The translations under genes and the position numbers were made by a program. A stretch of 64,000 nt of DNA from Gracilaria domingensis (taxonomy: Eukaryota > Rhodophyta > Florideophyceae > Gracilariales > Gracilariaceae), in the NCBI GenBank assembly GCA_022539475.1, contig VCMS01000025.1, forward strand, positions 271,267-335,266. Direction: 5' to 3'. Positions 19,985 to 32,795 of this stretch are shown in pieces. How positions within the stretch are numbered: the stretch's first letter is position 1; each line of letters opens with the position of its first letter. The notes below the pieces were generated by a model that worked only from the letters and a program-made list of their open reading frames with translations, was not told the origin of the DNA and ran no database searches.

Positions 19985-22175
19985 TACTTTCCCTATCAAT
20001 CTCGCTGCAGCCCTTCCTTCTGTCGCATCCAAAATTCCCGAATCCATTGCAGAGAGTTTAAACTTTCTATATGGTGGCCCCCACATCTCCAATAAGTGCA
20101 ACACCTACCTGGTATCGACCCGTGCTGCCATCTCCGTCTACACAAGAATCAAAAGCTGGCTCGCAAACCTCCCCAACGACGAAAAAGCTGATACACTATC
20201 CGAAGGCGCTGTGATAAACAGCGAAAGCGAGCAATTCAACTCCAAATATTGCAGCACAGCCTCCTGGGACTCCATCTTCAAGGAATTTCTCACCGTCGTC
20301 GACCATCCGCATTTCGAACGCGGAGCCTTCACCCCGCTTTGCGCGGAAAGAATTGACCTTCCGGACCATCCCAACCCAAACGGATTTATATCCTGGTCTA
20401 CGCTACTTCCCAACTCTCAGCAAGCGATATTCACATGGGAGAATCTTCTCCATCTCTTTCGCTCGAAGCACACTTTCCAGGGACCTTGTCGGAAACCATC
20501 GGTACTCGGATCCAACCATGAGTACAGTGCTGTGCTCCTCAAAGCGCACAAAGCTGGCATGCTGGCTTGGTCGGTCGTGGATGAAGAAGAGGCTGTCTAT
20601 CGATCACTAGCAGATGCAGTAACCATGTACTCCTTTGCAGTGACCAAAGACTGCCATAGAGACCGACTAATCAGTTGGACGAAGCTTCAAAACGATATTC
20701 TGCCTGATCCCCCTCACACAGATCTCCCTTGTCCAGACATGTTTCACTGGTATAACATGGGCACCGGTAATCTCCACTCTTTCTTCTTCGATATCTCGAA
20801 AATGTTCCACAACACCCCCCTTCCTCCAGAAATGGCGAAGATATTTCCGCTGCAACCACTCCCTATTTCTCAGCTCTCCACAGAGCTCATACAAATCCTC
20901 TCCCAGACCATGAAGCTCCCAACAAACGCTCTCGCCCTTCTTCGTCCTCCCCAGCAGACATTGCCCATGGGATACAAATGGGCAGTCCACATCGCCCATA
21001 GCATTGCAGATACTATCATCAACTGCGCCTTTTCTCTCTTTCGACGTCACCCTTTCTGCAACGGAGAACCACGTCTTCTGCAACTTTCCAGGGGACCCAA
21101 TATTACCTACCACGACCCAGGAGACGCTATACGTTTACATATTATCGACGACATAAATTTCATCTTCAAGGACTGGGACGCAAGAGAGATACACACTTTC
21201 CAATGGATATGCTACTCGCGTTTTCAATCCCAACGCCTGCCAATCAAAGCCAGCAAATCATCCCCACTCGGAACGTTCTGCAGTACCATAGTTCCTTTCA
21301 TCGGATGGCGAATCAATCTCCAGCAAAAGATCGCTTTCTCAGACCCACAGAAAACTCTGGTTACACAGCGCAGGGCGTTTTCAATTGAAAAACACGAACA
21401 ACTCTTCCTCTCCCTTGCCGAATCCTTAGCAGGAAAGCTAACATGGGCAGCACTTGGCAACCGGCCGCTCTTAGCCGTTCTCCTCAACACATATCGGTTT
21501 ATCAAAGCCAGCAAGCACAACGATCCTCCCGCATCACTTCAGTCTCGCGCTCAGGCTGAACTTCATAGATTAGCACACCTTCTCCCGCTTTCTGTCGTAC
21601 AAATGAACAGCCAAATCGCACCCATTGTGCTTTGTTTTGATGCGTCCCTCGACGCAGGTGCTCTAGTGTACCACGAATCAACTTCATTACAGCTTGAGCG
21701 CCTGCTTTGTTCGTGGTACAAAGAACCCTCTGGACTACACAGAGAATGCATCAAGCGTTATGTCGAAGATAAACCATGTAAAACAGCTTTCGTGCACAGA
21801 TGGCACAAAGAGGACCATATAAACGTTCTCGAAGCTACAACAGCCTACCTTAGCCTCGAATGGCTAGCGTTCAGGAGAGTCCAGCATTCATGGTTCATTA
21901 TTTTTGGCGACTCAATGGTTACAATTCAGGCCCTCAAAAGGGGAGATCATCTAGTCCAGCCATCGCCCCCCCATGCCGACGAATCGGAGGGATCTGTCTT
22001 GCGCACGACTTACATCCTCTCTTCTTCCACATCCCTTCTGCCCTTAACCCCGCCGACGACCCATCCCGATCTTATTTCAACTAGCGCACGTCCTCACCAC
22101 CCAGCGCGGGAACCAAAGTCGAAATGGAAAAGGTTCGCAGCGTCACGCCCGCCGGACGACTCCTGTTCAAGCTAA
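19985..22175 (+). pseudogene. DIRS reverse transcriptase and RNase H
   Basis: An open frame of over 700 codons with no ATG near its 5' end. RT palm motif A is seen as FFFDISKMFHNTPL, a downstream LPMGYKWAVHIAHS segment matches the DIRS/pararetroviral motif B region, and motif C reads IIDDINF instead of the usual YxDD. RNase H follows with its Asp in LCFDASLDAG, Glu in INVLEATTAY and Asp in FGDSMVTIQ. Near 21.95 kb the true frame shifts to the overlapping one, which contains the conserved HIPSALNPADDPSR end. The catalytic acids are present, so decay is mild. A programmed frameshift is not excluded. Confidence 0.75.
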
Positions 22176-22415
22176 GAATGCAGCACACACCCGGCGCCCG
22201 CCGGACCCGAACGACAGTGACCCCCATCAGGGCATCTGTTTTACAGAATGAGAACAAAAGGTGGCGCCTTCGCCAATCGACATCTCGTCAAAAGATTCTG
22301 CGCACCTCGCGCGACCAGCACGGCAACCCAGTCGTCACGTGCTCACTACTAGAAGCCCCCTTCCTTTGAACCAATCACCTCACAAGGACCTTACCACACA
22401 GCGCTACCGAAGCAA

Positions 22416-23351
22416 TTGATGCATGCTTCGTTCCCTAAGAAGCTTGTAAATCTGCGCTTCTCGTTCATATCCTTTCTGAACAAGCATCTCCTCTTGCGAA
22501 ACACGCTCAAGCCTGTCAGCCGTGCTAGATATAACGAAGCACTGCAGAGCTTTCAGAGCGTTTTGCCTGTCGTACCGCCTTCCATCACGGATCTGGACGA
22601 AATGCTACTTCATTTCATCGAAGAGACTTTTGATGTTTGCAATGCTCGTGGGCAAAGACAGAAAATGTCTAACTTGATTTGTGCAATACACCTTGTAGCA
22701 CCTGCTACAAAAAAGAAACTCTATCTCTCGAGCAGAGCACTTGAAGGCTGGGACAACGCCAGACGTTCTCAATCATCAGTTCCTATTACAAAGCAGTTTG
22801 CCTTTGTCATTGCTGGTTGGCTCATAGCAAACAAAGAGTTTTCAGTGGCCGTTGCTCTCCTTGTTGCATGGAGTGGGTACTTGCGTGCTAGTGAGGTTCT
22901 ACCTTTGTCACGGAGCCTTATTGCGCTTCCGGGAGACCCACGAATATGGACGTACAAGGATGGAACTGCTGGTGTGTGCATTAAGGACACGAAAACTGGT
23001 CCTTTTCAGTTCGTGCCGATATGCAAATCAGAAGCCGTAACTGCGCTCAAAGTCTTGAAAACAAACTCAGGTTACCCACTGTCTGATGAAATTAAGGTCT
23101 TCAACCTTTCGTATGCAACCTATAGCAAAAAGATAAGTCTTGCTTGCAAGAAGCTCGGTATGCATCAGTTTCGAATCACTACGCACTCCGCCAGGATAGG
23201 TGGTGCATTGCATGACTACATTATTGGAATGTCTGCCGAAACATTTTCTATTACAGGAAGATGGAAATCGTTGTCGTCGTTGCGACACTATTTGACAAAT
23301 GGAAGAGCCTGGAAAATGAAGCTTAAGGTTACTACTGAAACAGAAGCTTAA
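22416..23351 (+). CDS. Tyrosine recombinase of the DIRS element
   Basis: An uninterrupted ORF of 311 residues. After an N-terminal SAM-like helical domain (about 1-120), the catalytic domain shows the first Arg in SGYLRASEVLPL, the HxxR box in THSARIGGALHD, the following Trp in TGRWKS, and the nucleophilic Tyr in LRHYLTNGRAW, about ten residues later. This R-HxxR-W-Y set is that of the DIRS/Ngaro recombinases. The reading frame begins close to CATGCATGC, with two ATG candidates. It lies about 240 bases after the RT/RNase H end. Confidence 0.85.
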   Translation: MMHASFPKKLVNLRFSFISFLNKHLLLRNTLKPVSRARYNEALQSFQSVLPVVPPSITDLDEMLLHFIEETFDVCNARGQRQKMSNLICAIHLVAPATKKKLYLSSRALEGWDNARRSQSSVPITKQFAFVIAGWLIANKEFSVAVALLVAWSGYLRASEVLPLSRSLIALPGDPRIWTYKDGTAGVCIKDTKTGPFQFVPICKSEAVTALKVLKTNSGYPLSDEIKVFNLSYATYSKKISLACKKLGMHQFRITTHSARIGGALHDYIIGMSAETFSITGRWKSLSSLRHYLTNGRAWKMKLKVTTETEA

Positions 23352-24446
23352 TTAAAAAAATACTCGTCTCTTTTGGAGAAGGCCTGTTCTCATTCTACGT
23401 ATCACAGAACTTGACTAAGTTTGTTTACTTCTATACTGGGTTGGGTAATTCTTCTTCTGTCTTGTACAGAAGAGCAGTGAAAACTCTTCACTGGATTGCA
23501 TTGATTCAATGCAAAGTCAGCCTCTAGGCTGACAGAACTCAAAACCGAAAGATTCAAACTTGTTTGAATGTTCTGGCCACTGCAAGTGTGCAAAGTAAAA
23601 GTCCCATTTCCGCCAGCCTCGGCTCCGCGGTCCCACTGTACGGTGATGCTCACCGTAGCACGCTGAACTCACCGAAACACCCCCCCTGCGGTACGAGATC
23701 AAAGTCGCAGATTTTCTCTTCACTACCACACAAATGTTGAGTATTGCAAGACGTTTGTGATCCTTTTTCACTATACCGAATGAAAAGTGTGGCATTGGCT
23801 CGAAAAGTAGACACTTTTGTGCCGAGCCCATACAGTCAGTGACGGGAGGTGGTTTTTATCTGCTTCCAAGCATTCAGAAAATTTTCGCAACTGGAAGACA
23901 TCTAATAAAAACTATTACACTTGTAATGCATGACCCCGTCAGTCAATCTCAAATGTAGGTTTTAGAAGCTGTCCGCTAACATTCCAAGCAGAACAAGAGA
24001 ATTGATCGCACAAGAAACGAATCCACCAACACATAACCAGTGGACTGATCTCTTTAAGTTTTGCCGCTCTCTGCAAATCGTTGCAAAACATGCAACCACT
24101 TCCTCTTTTCCATTGACCAAACTTTCATCTTCGACTCTGAAGTACCTCTCTTATACTGACGTAATTTTGAAGCAAATTCGATATCCCTTTCTGCATTTGT
24201 TCCAACTTCAATATGTCTCAGTCGCATTCTGAGCAACGTTCAAGTTAATTTGATAGAATTGAAGAAAGTTGAAGTTCTGGGTCCAAACTTGAACTATTAA
24301 AATCACCTTCTGTCCGTGTTATAGAATTTATGATAAGCTCCGAAAAAGATACGTCATGTGAAGGAAAGGAATCTAAATCACACTAAACAGGACAAAAGGT
24401 CAAGCGATGCTCATTATGTTACGGTTCAAAAATACCAGATGAGAAA
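23352..24446. other. Region between DIRS and the next element
   Basis: No gene was recognised. Probably contains the DIRS right end; a small palindrome lies at about 23518-23535. AT-rich to the right. Confidence 0.4.
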
Positions 24447-26006
24447 ATGAGAATCATATCTTTAAAGCAAATAAAACCTTTCAAAAGCTTTCAAATCGAA
24501 TTCACGGATATGAGTTACAAACCTTTTCAGTCTCTCCTTCAAGAAAAACTAGATTCAAATCAAAGAAGCCACTATAATTTTTTTGCTATTTCCCACGAAT
24601 GTCGTCACGATTTTAAGATCATGTTGCTTTCCTTTAATGGTAGTTCGGACAACTCTGGTTTTTTTTCTACTTTTTCAACACCGGAGAGGTCACTGCATGA
24701 TGTTCAAATTGCGACATCAAGTTATTGCGATCGTCTTCGTCGCCATGCCGAATCCAAGAACAACACCGAAGATCTGTGTAGGGCATGTTTCTTTTCAAGC
24801 AAAGGAAGTACGAAATGTTCAATTCCTGCTCTACCTTTGTATCATTCTTCTAGGTTGGGCTCTCCAGAAAATAAACATTTGCAAAAGCAATGGATTACAA
24901 CTTTCTGCAAGAGAAACTCACTGAAAATTGGCGATGCACGCCAGATATGTGACACGGCGCTTGAAAGTTATTTCTGCACTGCCCATACTTCAAATATGTA
25001 GAATGCTCTTTCAGAAGCACGAGAATTGGCTAAAACTTGTTCTGTTTGTCAGGGCACAATAATTACTAGACAGAAACGGCGTGTGGTCAAATTTGATTGG
25101 AAGCGTTTTATGGTTGATGAATCAGTCATGAGCATGGTAGAGGATTCTATTGCTGTTTACACAGAAAACTGTGTTCGCCCTGCTGACATACGTCAGCTGT
25201 GTGATGGATGTCGCCCAGTCATACTGCGCCAGGTGGACATGGAAGATGTACGCCCAACGCTTCGCGTGAATTTCAGAAGTGGACCAACGTCGAATGCAGC
25301 GGTATATACTTCTGACAGAGGCTTTGATCATGGGCCTACTCCAAATAGTATAAAGGCTACCATTCGATATGTTCGTGATCTTCTTTGGGACAAGAAAAAG
25401 AAAACACTCGTCGTTTTCCTCGCTGATGCGCAAGCGTTTTACAACAAGTACTGCGGCCTTTCTAACGAACAAAATCACAGAATTGCCGACATCAGGACAT
25501 TGAAGAAGTACATTTGCCCGTCGCTTGCTGCTACCGATATTTTGCCAAGAGTTGCATCCAGAAAGATTGGAACAGTTTTCTATTGTGTACAGTCATTTGG
25601 TCTCGTTGCAGCAGATGCTAAAGCGTGTAGAAGTGAAGAGGTTACTCTCCTTCTGGGAGATCAATTTCAGATGTGGCAAGAACTCTCCGGAGTTTTCATG
25701 AGATTTCAGGGTCTGATACGAGCCTTATCATGGAGCCTGTCTTTCTTTATTAAGCTTGTTCCGAAAAAGCTTTGGCACTGTGAGATGATCGCCAACGATC
25801 CCCGTTGGCTGTTGAGAAGAGCAAAGTCACACGCAAGAATACTCGGTGAAGCCTATTACCAGCAGTGGTCATTTGATCCTACTGAGGTTCGTGATGACAT
25901 AGAGAGACCATGCCACAGAGTGAACTGGCGTTACCAATACGAACAATGCAAAGAATTGAGGCCACAATTCTTTGCTACTCGAACGGGAGAGCCAGGGGAC
26001 CGCTAA
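24447..26006 (+). pseudogene. Transposon protein, N-terminal part, with in-frame TAG
   Basis: Two open stretches in the same phase (24447-25001 and onward to 26006) are separated only by TAG at 24999-25001. The joined region contains a CRAC motif, a CSVCQG pair and a conserved-looking hydrophobic segment, KTLVVFLADAQAFYNKY, with an Asp that could be catalytic. I do not recognise a named family with confidence. Confidence 0.4.
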
Positions 26007-27423
26007 CGACCGCTGTGAACATCGCCGCTTGTGGGCAATCTAATAAAAGCTTCATGGACATTCTGTGCCGTGTCGGTGTCACAGCTTTCTATCAAACGGT
26101 TCACAGGTGGAGAGTTGGTGAAATAGAACACCGCCAGGCTGTCGGACCCTTTTCGACCCTGAATGAAGATTGTTTGCTTGTCGTGGGAATCGAGAACATA
26201 AACATTCAATCACGCAATCAACTGGCTGTTTTAAGTTCACGTTACGATGGGTACGATGAATTGACAAAACAGACACTGAATCCATCACTGAAGTTCAACT
26301 TCAGAGAGGATTTTATGGTCAGTAATATCGAAGATAGGCTTCCTCTTGTTATGGATATCTCAAATGTTCGGGGCTTAAGACAAAACCGAGAATCATACAT
26401 CGCAGAAAATTTTCCGGACAAGACTGATCCAGATACTCATGGTTTTCGCTACCTTGTTTTCGGTTTGGCAATATGAAACAAACGCTACCTTACTTCCGAT
26501 GACCCCGAGGCACAACGACGTTCTCGCTCAGTTCTGCTGAGGTCTCTTAAAGGTCGTTCCAATGGGAAGGCTAGGGTAGAGTACGTTGACATTTCGCGCT
26601 GCAATTCCAACAGTATCATGGAGATAATCGATCGTTTGGAAAGTATTGAGTGCGTTTATAACCCGCGAGACCTCCGTAGGACTGGAGAAGACTATATCGT
26701 GGTAGTTGTGCACGGATATCAGCCGATCTTCAAAATGCTTTGGAAACTGTGGTTAGCTCGTATGTGTCTTGCATTCAATGTGATGCTCCACGCGTCGTTG
26801 ATCCCGACAAAGAAAATTTATGTCGGTGGATGGTGCCACTGCCAGGCGGCTTTCATATAGACAAAAAAGGTTTAATTTCCTTGGTGAAAGAATTTCTTGC
26901 GGGAAGTAGTATAGAAGAATTACTACAGTTTTCTGGACTCTCTCCTTCTGTTCAAAAGGTGTTCCATTCTTTTGGTCATTACCGTTCAAACAGAAGGTTT
27001 CTGTCCCAAGCTATGGTAGCTATGATCCTACGTTTGGATGAATCTTTGCTCTCAATGTCATCGGAGTACTCTAAACTACGAGACCAGTGCCTAACGCTCA
27101 TAGAGGAAGAAGAAAGTTATGCTCAGCTGCCCACTACGATGAATTCTGTGCAAAGAATCTGTGAGCACCAGAAAGAGTTGCCAAAAGAATGCAAGCTACA
27201 ACTCGCTCCAACTCTTTCTCCGTTCACCCTCAGAGTCGGTAGATTATTTGTCGAGCAAGTATACTCCAAGGCACAGACGATGCCTAACAGGGATTTGTAT
27301 GGCCGCTTCCAGATCTTGGAGCTTCTAGTACCGTGGATTGGATTTAGCACTTTGTCCAGAACAGGGCAGACAATGTTGGTGGACATATTTTGTTTTCGTG
27401 GGTTTGATGCACTGGACAAATAA
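26007..27423 (+). pseudogene. Transposon protein, middle part (DUF6589-like segments)
   Basis: Homology moves between frames. A segment in the 25910-26476 frame has a VVGIENINIQSRNQ motif, reminiscent of the 'DNxNxxxRxQT' signature of DUF6589-type transposon proteins. It is followed by 26740-27423 with LPGGFHIDKKGL and a helical region. The breaks at 26474 and around 26.7 kb are disabling. Confidence 0.4.
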
Positions 27424-27642
27424 GATAGGATACCTGGAGAACATGTTGTTTTACTCCTTCGTGAAAAAGGTTATGCCAAGATTTGTGCACCGAGCACTTT
27501 ACGAGTTCGGGCACTACGTCGTGAACTTAAAATCAATCTTTAGATTCTGGTGACGTCAATTTTCATCTCGATGAATCGCAAGAAGTGTTGATTATTAGGG
27601 ATGCTAAGAGAATGTGTGTGAATGGTCCTAACGTGATTTTCA

Positions 27643-28761
27643 TTGATTGCACCGTGGATAATGGTGGTTGGGACGGCGAGCTCAACAATATGTAAGACAG
27701 TAGGGCTTTTACGAGGTTCAAAGCATTCCGATGGTGATTTGGATTTGGAATCAATGCAACACAGAGATGTGAAACGTTCTCGCTATGACAGAGAGAAACG
27801 AACAGCTCTGAACATCAGTCAATTGTTAAAATTCTGTACCGATCGCCTGTGGCTTAGCGAAGAGCACCTGGGTCGACCATTTCTGACTAACGTTCTTCCG
27901 GAAAAGCTCCTGGAGCTTAAGGATGATATTGCCGCTGCAAAACTACTCTCATCCCATGTTTTTGGTACCCACGCAGCCACGCTACATCTTTCAACGAAGA
28001 TGTAGCAGGTGTTCGGAGATTTAGAATTTGAAGAGATTGAAGGGTACTTTGACGATGTGGTTAGGAGAACTCGGACGTATGATGTGAAGAAGATGAGGGA
28101 ACATTTAACTACCTCGTTCCGAAGCAGGTCAATGTTTGATACTTTGGGTTCAGGTGTAGCCGGGAAGAAAGACCGCAAGAAGAATGACAACGTTAAGCGT
28201 GTAATGATCAAAAGAGTGGCGGATATATCCAGTATGCAGGACAAAATAAGTGCTGTAATGGAGTCCTGTAAGAGTAAGGAAGAAACTCGGTACAAGGCTG
28301 CATCTTTGCTACGGAAACAAGTCCGAGATGTTAGTCATATTATGTCAGCTGAGAATTACGCGTTCAGGAAATGTATTGGATCAGATGCCCCGGTCAGAGA
28401 ATTCGACTTTCGAAGCCAGCAGAAGCTTAATGTTTTGTGCAGTCTGCAGGAGCAGTCGTTCTCTTCGAAGGCCATAAGTCTAAGTTGTTTCTTCGTTTCT
28501 CAGAAGACGTAATCACACTTGAAAGGAGCTCGTTCCGTGCATTACGACAAAACGTCACACGTCTACGCGTATCTTTTTGTCAGCATGAGATCCAACACTT
28601 TTCTGGATTGTATTTCAGATAAAGTGAGAAGAAAAGTCTGCGACTTGCTGGGAAACGATGCTCAGGTTCACTTTGACATACTAGAGTTCCATATTCACTT
28701 GGATGTTGAAGATTATTTTCCGTCCCCAACTTCGGCAAAGCGAGCTGCACAGTATAACTGA
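27643..28761 (+). pseudogene. Transposon protein, continuation, basic helical region
   Basis: One phase is open from 27643 to 28512 apart from a TAG at 28003-28005. The product is Lys/Arg/Glu-rich and probably coiled-coil. The similarity-bearing frame then moves to 28519-28761. There is no recognised domain. Confidence 0.35.
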
Positions 28762-29282
28762 CTCCCAAAGAGAGATTTGAAGACATTTATTGAAAGAGAT
28801 AAAGGTAATCTCGTACATCCTGCAACCCGAATCGCCAGTCATTCTTCAATCCCGAATTATGGTGACATAGAACCTCAACAATGTTTCACAATTGGGGATG
28901 AAATTCAGCCCAGTGGCTATGAAGTCGGAGACCGAGTCGAAAGAATTTAAAGCGCTGTGCAGAAGACTCAAGATTCTGATTACGAAATTATGGAGGAAAA
29001 GGAAGGCACAACAGAACAACATGCCCACTAAATTTTTTCTCGTCCAAATCGGGATCATCGTATTCCTGAGGACCTGAAGACGGATGTAGACTTCAACACT
29101 ATTGGAGAGATTCATGGGGATCTGCTTTGAGTAATTGGAAGAACTTTCAGTTCATAAAAAGTCTCCATGCTTTTCCGACGGCGAAGGCTGTAATTGAACA
29201 TTTCCAAAGACTGAATAACTCTGTTAACGTTTAGCTAGATGGATGTTTAATAGCTCTACCGAAGAATGCAAGCTCACTATAT

Positions 29283-30634
29283 ATGAATAGCATTGAGTTT
29301 GTCCGTGCTGATAATTCCGTACGTCTTAGCGACAGTTTTTATAAGGGGAAGGAGGTATTGCTTGAACACTTCGACTCATTATGCTGCTGGGTGTTTAGCT
29401 CCGAGCAAGTAGTGCGTCACGTTAGTGGCGACTCTATACACGGCCAGTCTATAACACGTTTCGTTCACTCGATCTCGAGCATTACAAGACATGAATTTTC
29501 GAAGTCTGTCAAGAACCATCCTTGGAAATGTGTGCTCACATCAAATCAATTTGAAGGACCCCTGATCACAGCCGCATCGGACTGTCTTGAACCATTCAAA
29601 GTTTTATATCAAGTGAATTAAAAATCTGTGGCAGTAGGAAAGTTGAAGGAGGCAGTCAATAGATTTAGTGCATCTTTTGAAGAAGTGCTTCTTTGTTTCG
29701 CGTCATCCGGCTGCGCAGATTGCCCGTCTACGCAGCATGTAAAGCAAAATACTTTCATCAAAGCATTTATATGGTGCAAGAGGAACTTCGGAGGGTTGTT
29801 GGATTCTGAATTGCCACTAGGAGGACTATACGTCAACGATTCAAGCTCAGATAGAATCAAAATTTGGCGCTCAATGAAAGAGATGTTTGCCGTGGCTTAC
29901 TATTTTCCGTCAAATAGAGCCAGTGACATTCCTGCAAATCTGGTTTTAGATATCAAGAGAAACGAAGAAGGTTTCATTCACAAGTTCCGGCAGCTTGTAT
30001 CGAAAGACAATATTCGAGAGGTTCATCCATCTTTTGTCATTCCAGAGAGCTCGGACTTAGAGCTTCATTTTCCGGGGGCAGTTTCGACCGTGAAATACTG
30101 GCTGGGAAGTGAATCATATGAATATTCAAGATCAACCTTACCTTCACTGCCCTGTCTGAGGTTTCGCAGCAATGGAGAACCGCTTCATAAGACTGAGAAT
30201 AGCTTAAAGCACAGTGAACAAGTGCTAAAGAGCTTGGTTGTAACATGTGGCTGTTCAACTGGGTGCAAATTAGGTAAAAGCGGGAAAAGTCGATGTGCTT
30301 GTAAACCAAATGATCCCCCACTTCTCTGCCTTTTACGTAAGTGCGGTCCTGAATGCGAAATAGAGGAGAAGCTTCTGGAGTTGATGGATTGTCGAATTCC
30401 GTATCAGACATGAACACAAATACACCGACAGTCAGATCAACTTCGAACCTTTTAGCATCAGTAAGTAGGGGGGAGGGCGAAGCGTTAGGAAGTCAAGTAT
30501 TTAATATAATGCAAGGAGAAAACAATGATTTACCGGCGTATATCGTCCGATATGAAGATAGCCGAGAGGATGATGTGGTTGACGAAGATGTGGAATCAGA
30601 AATTAACGACGTCACTGCAATTGAATATAGCTAG
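29283..30634 (+). pseudogene. Transposon protein, C-terminal part with CXC-like cysteine cluster
   Basis: 29283-29621 and 29628-30413 adjoin in the same phase, apart from a TAA. Near the end is a cysteine cluster TCGCSTGCKLG...CACK...CLLRKCGPEC, resembling the tesmin/CXC-like clusters found at the C-termini of several transposon-encoded proteins. An acidic tail in another frame runs to 30634. Confidence 0.45.
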
Positions 30635-32795
30635 TGGCATTTTCATTACAAAAGTCTATGCCCAGCACTCTTTGTACGGTGGGTTGTAGTCAACAGTTTT
30701 TATCAGTTTTGGAAACAAACAATAAACATCAATGCTAAGAATCTCTCCTGGACGTGCTCTTTGTACGTTCTTTACATACAGCAAGTTCCATACTTGTCTT
30801 TCTCTTTCTTCTACAATCTAAAATGCACTTATTTTATGAACGAAGACATGGAAGCAACACCTCCAGAATCATAGTCATATATCACAAGTCAGAAACGACG
30901 ATGATAACCACGTTTTGACTCTCATTACATGCGAAACGCCACATATCTTCTAAATACGCCTACCAAGCAATTAGGTCCACATATAATGCTGACTTCGACA
31001 CGTCTTTCTTTCTTCCTTCAGGCGTTAAGCGGTAAAGTCCAGTTCTTGAAATTGTAACGCAGATTCTGTTCAACATCTTGCGCGAGTCGGAAAGCAGCAG
31101 TATACAGCATCCAAATCTAAACATGAAATGTTCCCAAACGTTTTCTTGGCCCACAGCAGAAAACATTCCATGACGTCAAATGGAGCCGGGTACTTACGTC
31201 GATAATCCACATTTATCCATACGACAATACAAACAGGGTCCGAAGAATATACTCGAGGCACAAATGGTGGCTCTCCAAAGTGTAATGTGTCAAGTTGATG
31301 CGAATAGAAACGATGTAGGTCTTTTGGTGATATGACAGTAATTACCTCTCCACCTGCGATCGGATCATGTAAAGTGTTCCACAATAGCGTGCTTTGTGTG
31401 TACGGAAGAATCAATGCCCGAAAATAAGGTCTGTCTCGTCTCATACCTTTTGCAACAGCTTCGGCGACCAGTTCAAGAGAAAAGTCATCAAAAAAAACAG
31501 GTACCCCTGCCCCTCCCTCTACAACACTCTACAGATTCCCATGACCCGACGGAGCCAAATTCTTTGTCAATAACGTCTGTACTACAGTAATGTGCAAGCA
31601 CATTACACTGATTGAGTGCGTCTGCAAAGAGTCCGTGTGTGACATAAGCCACCGAAAAAACAGGTATTAGAAAGATCTTTTCAGGACGAACGGATTTACC
31701 CCTTTCATGATACTTTTGTATCGAGATTGCAGTGATGTTCGTAACATTGGTGAGAAACTAGACGGAGGTAATTTGAAAGCCTTTCTTCAAATCTCGTGTC
31801 TCTCTAGGGAGATAGAGATAAACACCTGGTCACCGTACTCATCAGTCTATGAAACACTGAATCGTCCAGTAACTTGTTTCGATGGACAGTGCTCTTGTCG
31901 AATTTTCTTATGGTCATGAAACCGCGCTCGACTTGCTTGTCTTTTTTTGGGCGTCAGAAAAAGTTCTTTGTTCACTTTGATGTCTGCCGCAGAGCTAATA
32001 GATTCAGCACTTTGGGCATGAGTATCTTCTTCTTCTTTGTGATCGATTTTAGAGACGTCAAAATGAGAGCCGTTAACAAATATTGCTTAGATACTGACTT
32101 GTCGTGTGGGCGTTATCGTACGTTATTGGGTAGCTTTTGCCTACTCTGACGTCCTGAAGCTGTGGGATTTGGAGAAAAGCGTACCGCTGCAGGTTCCGAG
32201 CTTTGTGCTGTTCAAGACAACCTCGTCTGTGTTCTCGTTTTGCTAGTTAGGTGCACTAGAACACGATTATCAGACGAAATTAGTCAAAAAATCTGCAAAA
32301 CTTGCGTATAGGGATATGTGCAAGCAATTAATTTCAATTTTTTGTATACTACGCTTTCATGTACTAGGGCTTTTTCTTCATTCAATGAAGAACAGTTGAC
32401 GTACGCCACGATTGATAGTACATGTTCGCGAAATGAAAGTATCAGACGTATTATTTGTCTTCGTCTGAGGACATCATGTGATGTCCACCTGTGCCGCCAT
32501 ATTTACGTTCGCTAATTTTCTGCAAATATTCTAGAATAGTCATCATTACTACGACCACCTAGTACAACATTCTTCTTATGGAACCGCGCGCATGCATCTC
32601 GCCAACCCCCTACCACTTCAAGTTGCATTCTACTTACAAGAGTCCACCGCCACCACCCTCCTCTATCTCCGCATCTGCGAAAGACAACGGCCCAAACCCT
32701 TTCGCCACATCATCGCCCCCTTCCACCTCATTTTCCTCTTCCTCCAAATCCTCCCAGCTCCACTTCTCCTGATATCCCACAACGCTGCTTCCCTT
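30635..32795. other. No gene recognised
   Basis: A 2.2-kb stretch with only short open frames. The longest (about 124 codons, minus, 31070-31444) has no recognisable domain. It separates the decayed transposon from module A. Confidence 0.4.

Larger units (their letters stand above)
18795..23351 (+). mobile_element. DIRS-type tyrosine-recombinase retrotransposon, degenerate
   Basis: The order gag, reverse transcriptase/RNase H, tyrosine recombinase on the plus strand is that of DIRS elements, which integrate with a tyrosine recombinase instead of a DDE integrase. The recombinase ORF is intact. Gag has a frame change and an in-frame TGA, and the RT/RNase H frame breaks near its end. Neither terminal repeats nor an internal complementary region were resolved; an 18-bp palindrome near 23518-23535 (GTCAGCC/GGCTGAC) could belong to the right end. 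Confidence 0.75.
24447..30634 (+). mobile_element. Large decayed coding region, probably a DNA transposon with a CXC-type cysteine cluster
   Basis: All sizeable open stretches here lie on the plus strand. They follow each other with in-phase stops or single frame changes, as expected for one or two large dead genes. Segments resemble the large DDE transposase-like proteins of the Dada/Plavaka/KDZ and DUF6589 type, with a Cys-rich cluster near the C-terminus. The family assignment is tentative and no terminal repeats were found. Confidence 0.4.

Noticed and set aside
20667-21113. Minus-strand ORF inside the DIRS RT
   Set aside because: Shadow of the RT frame, which has clear catalytic motifs on the plus strand.
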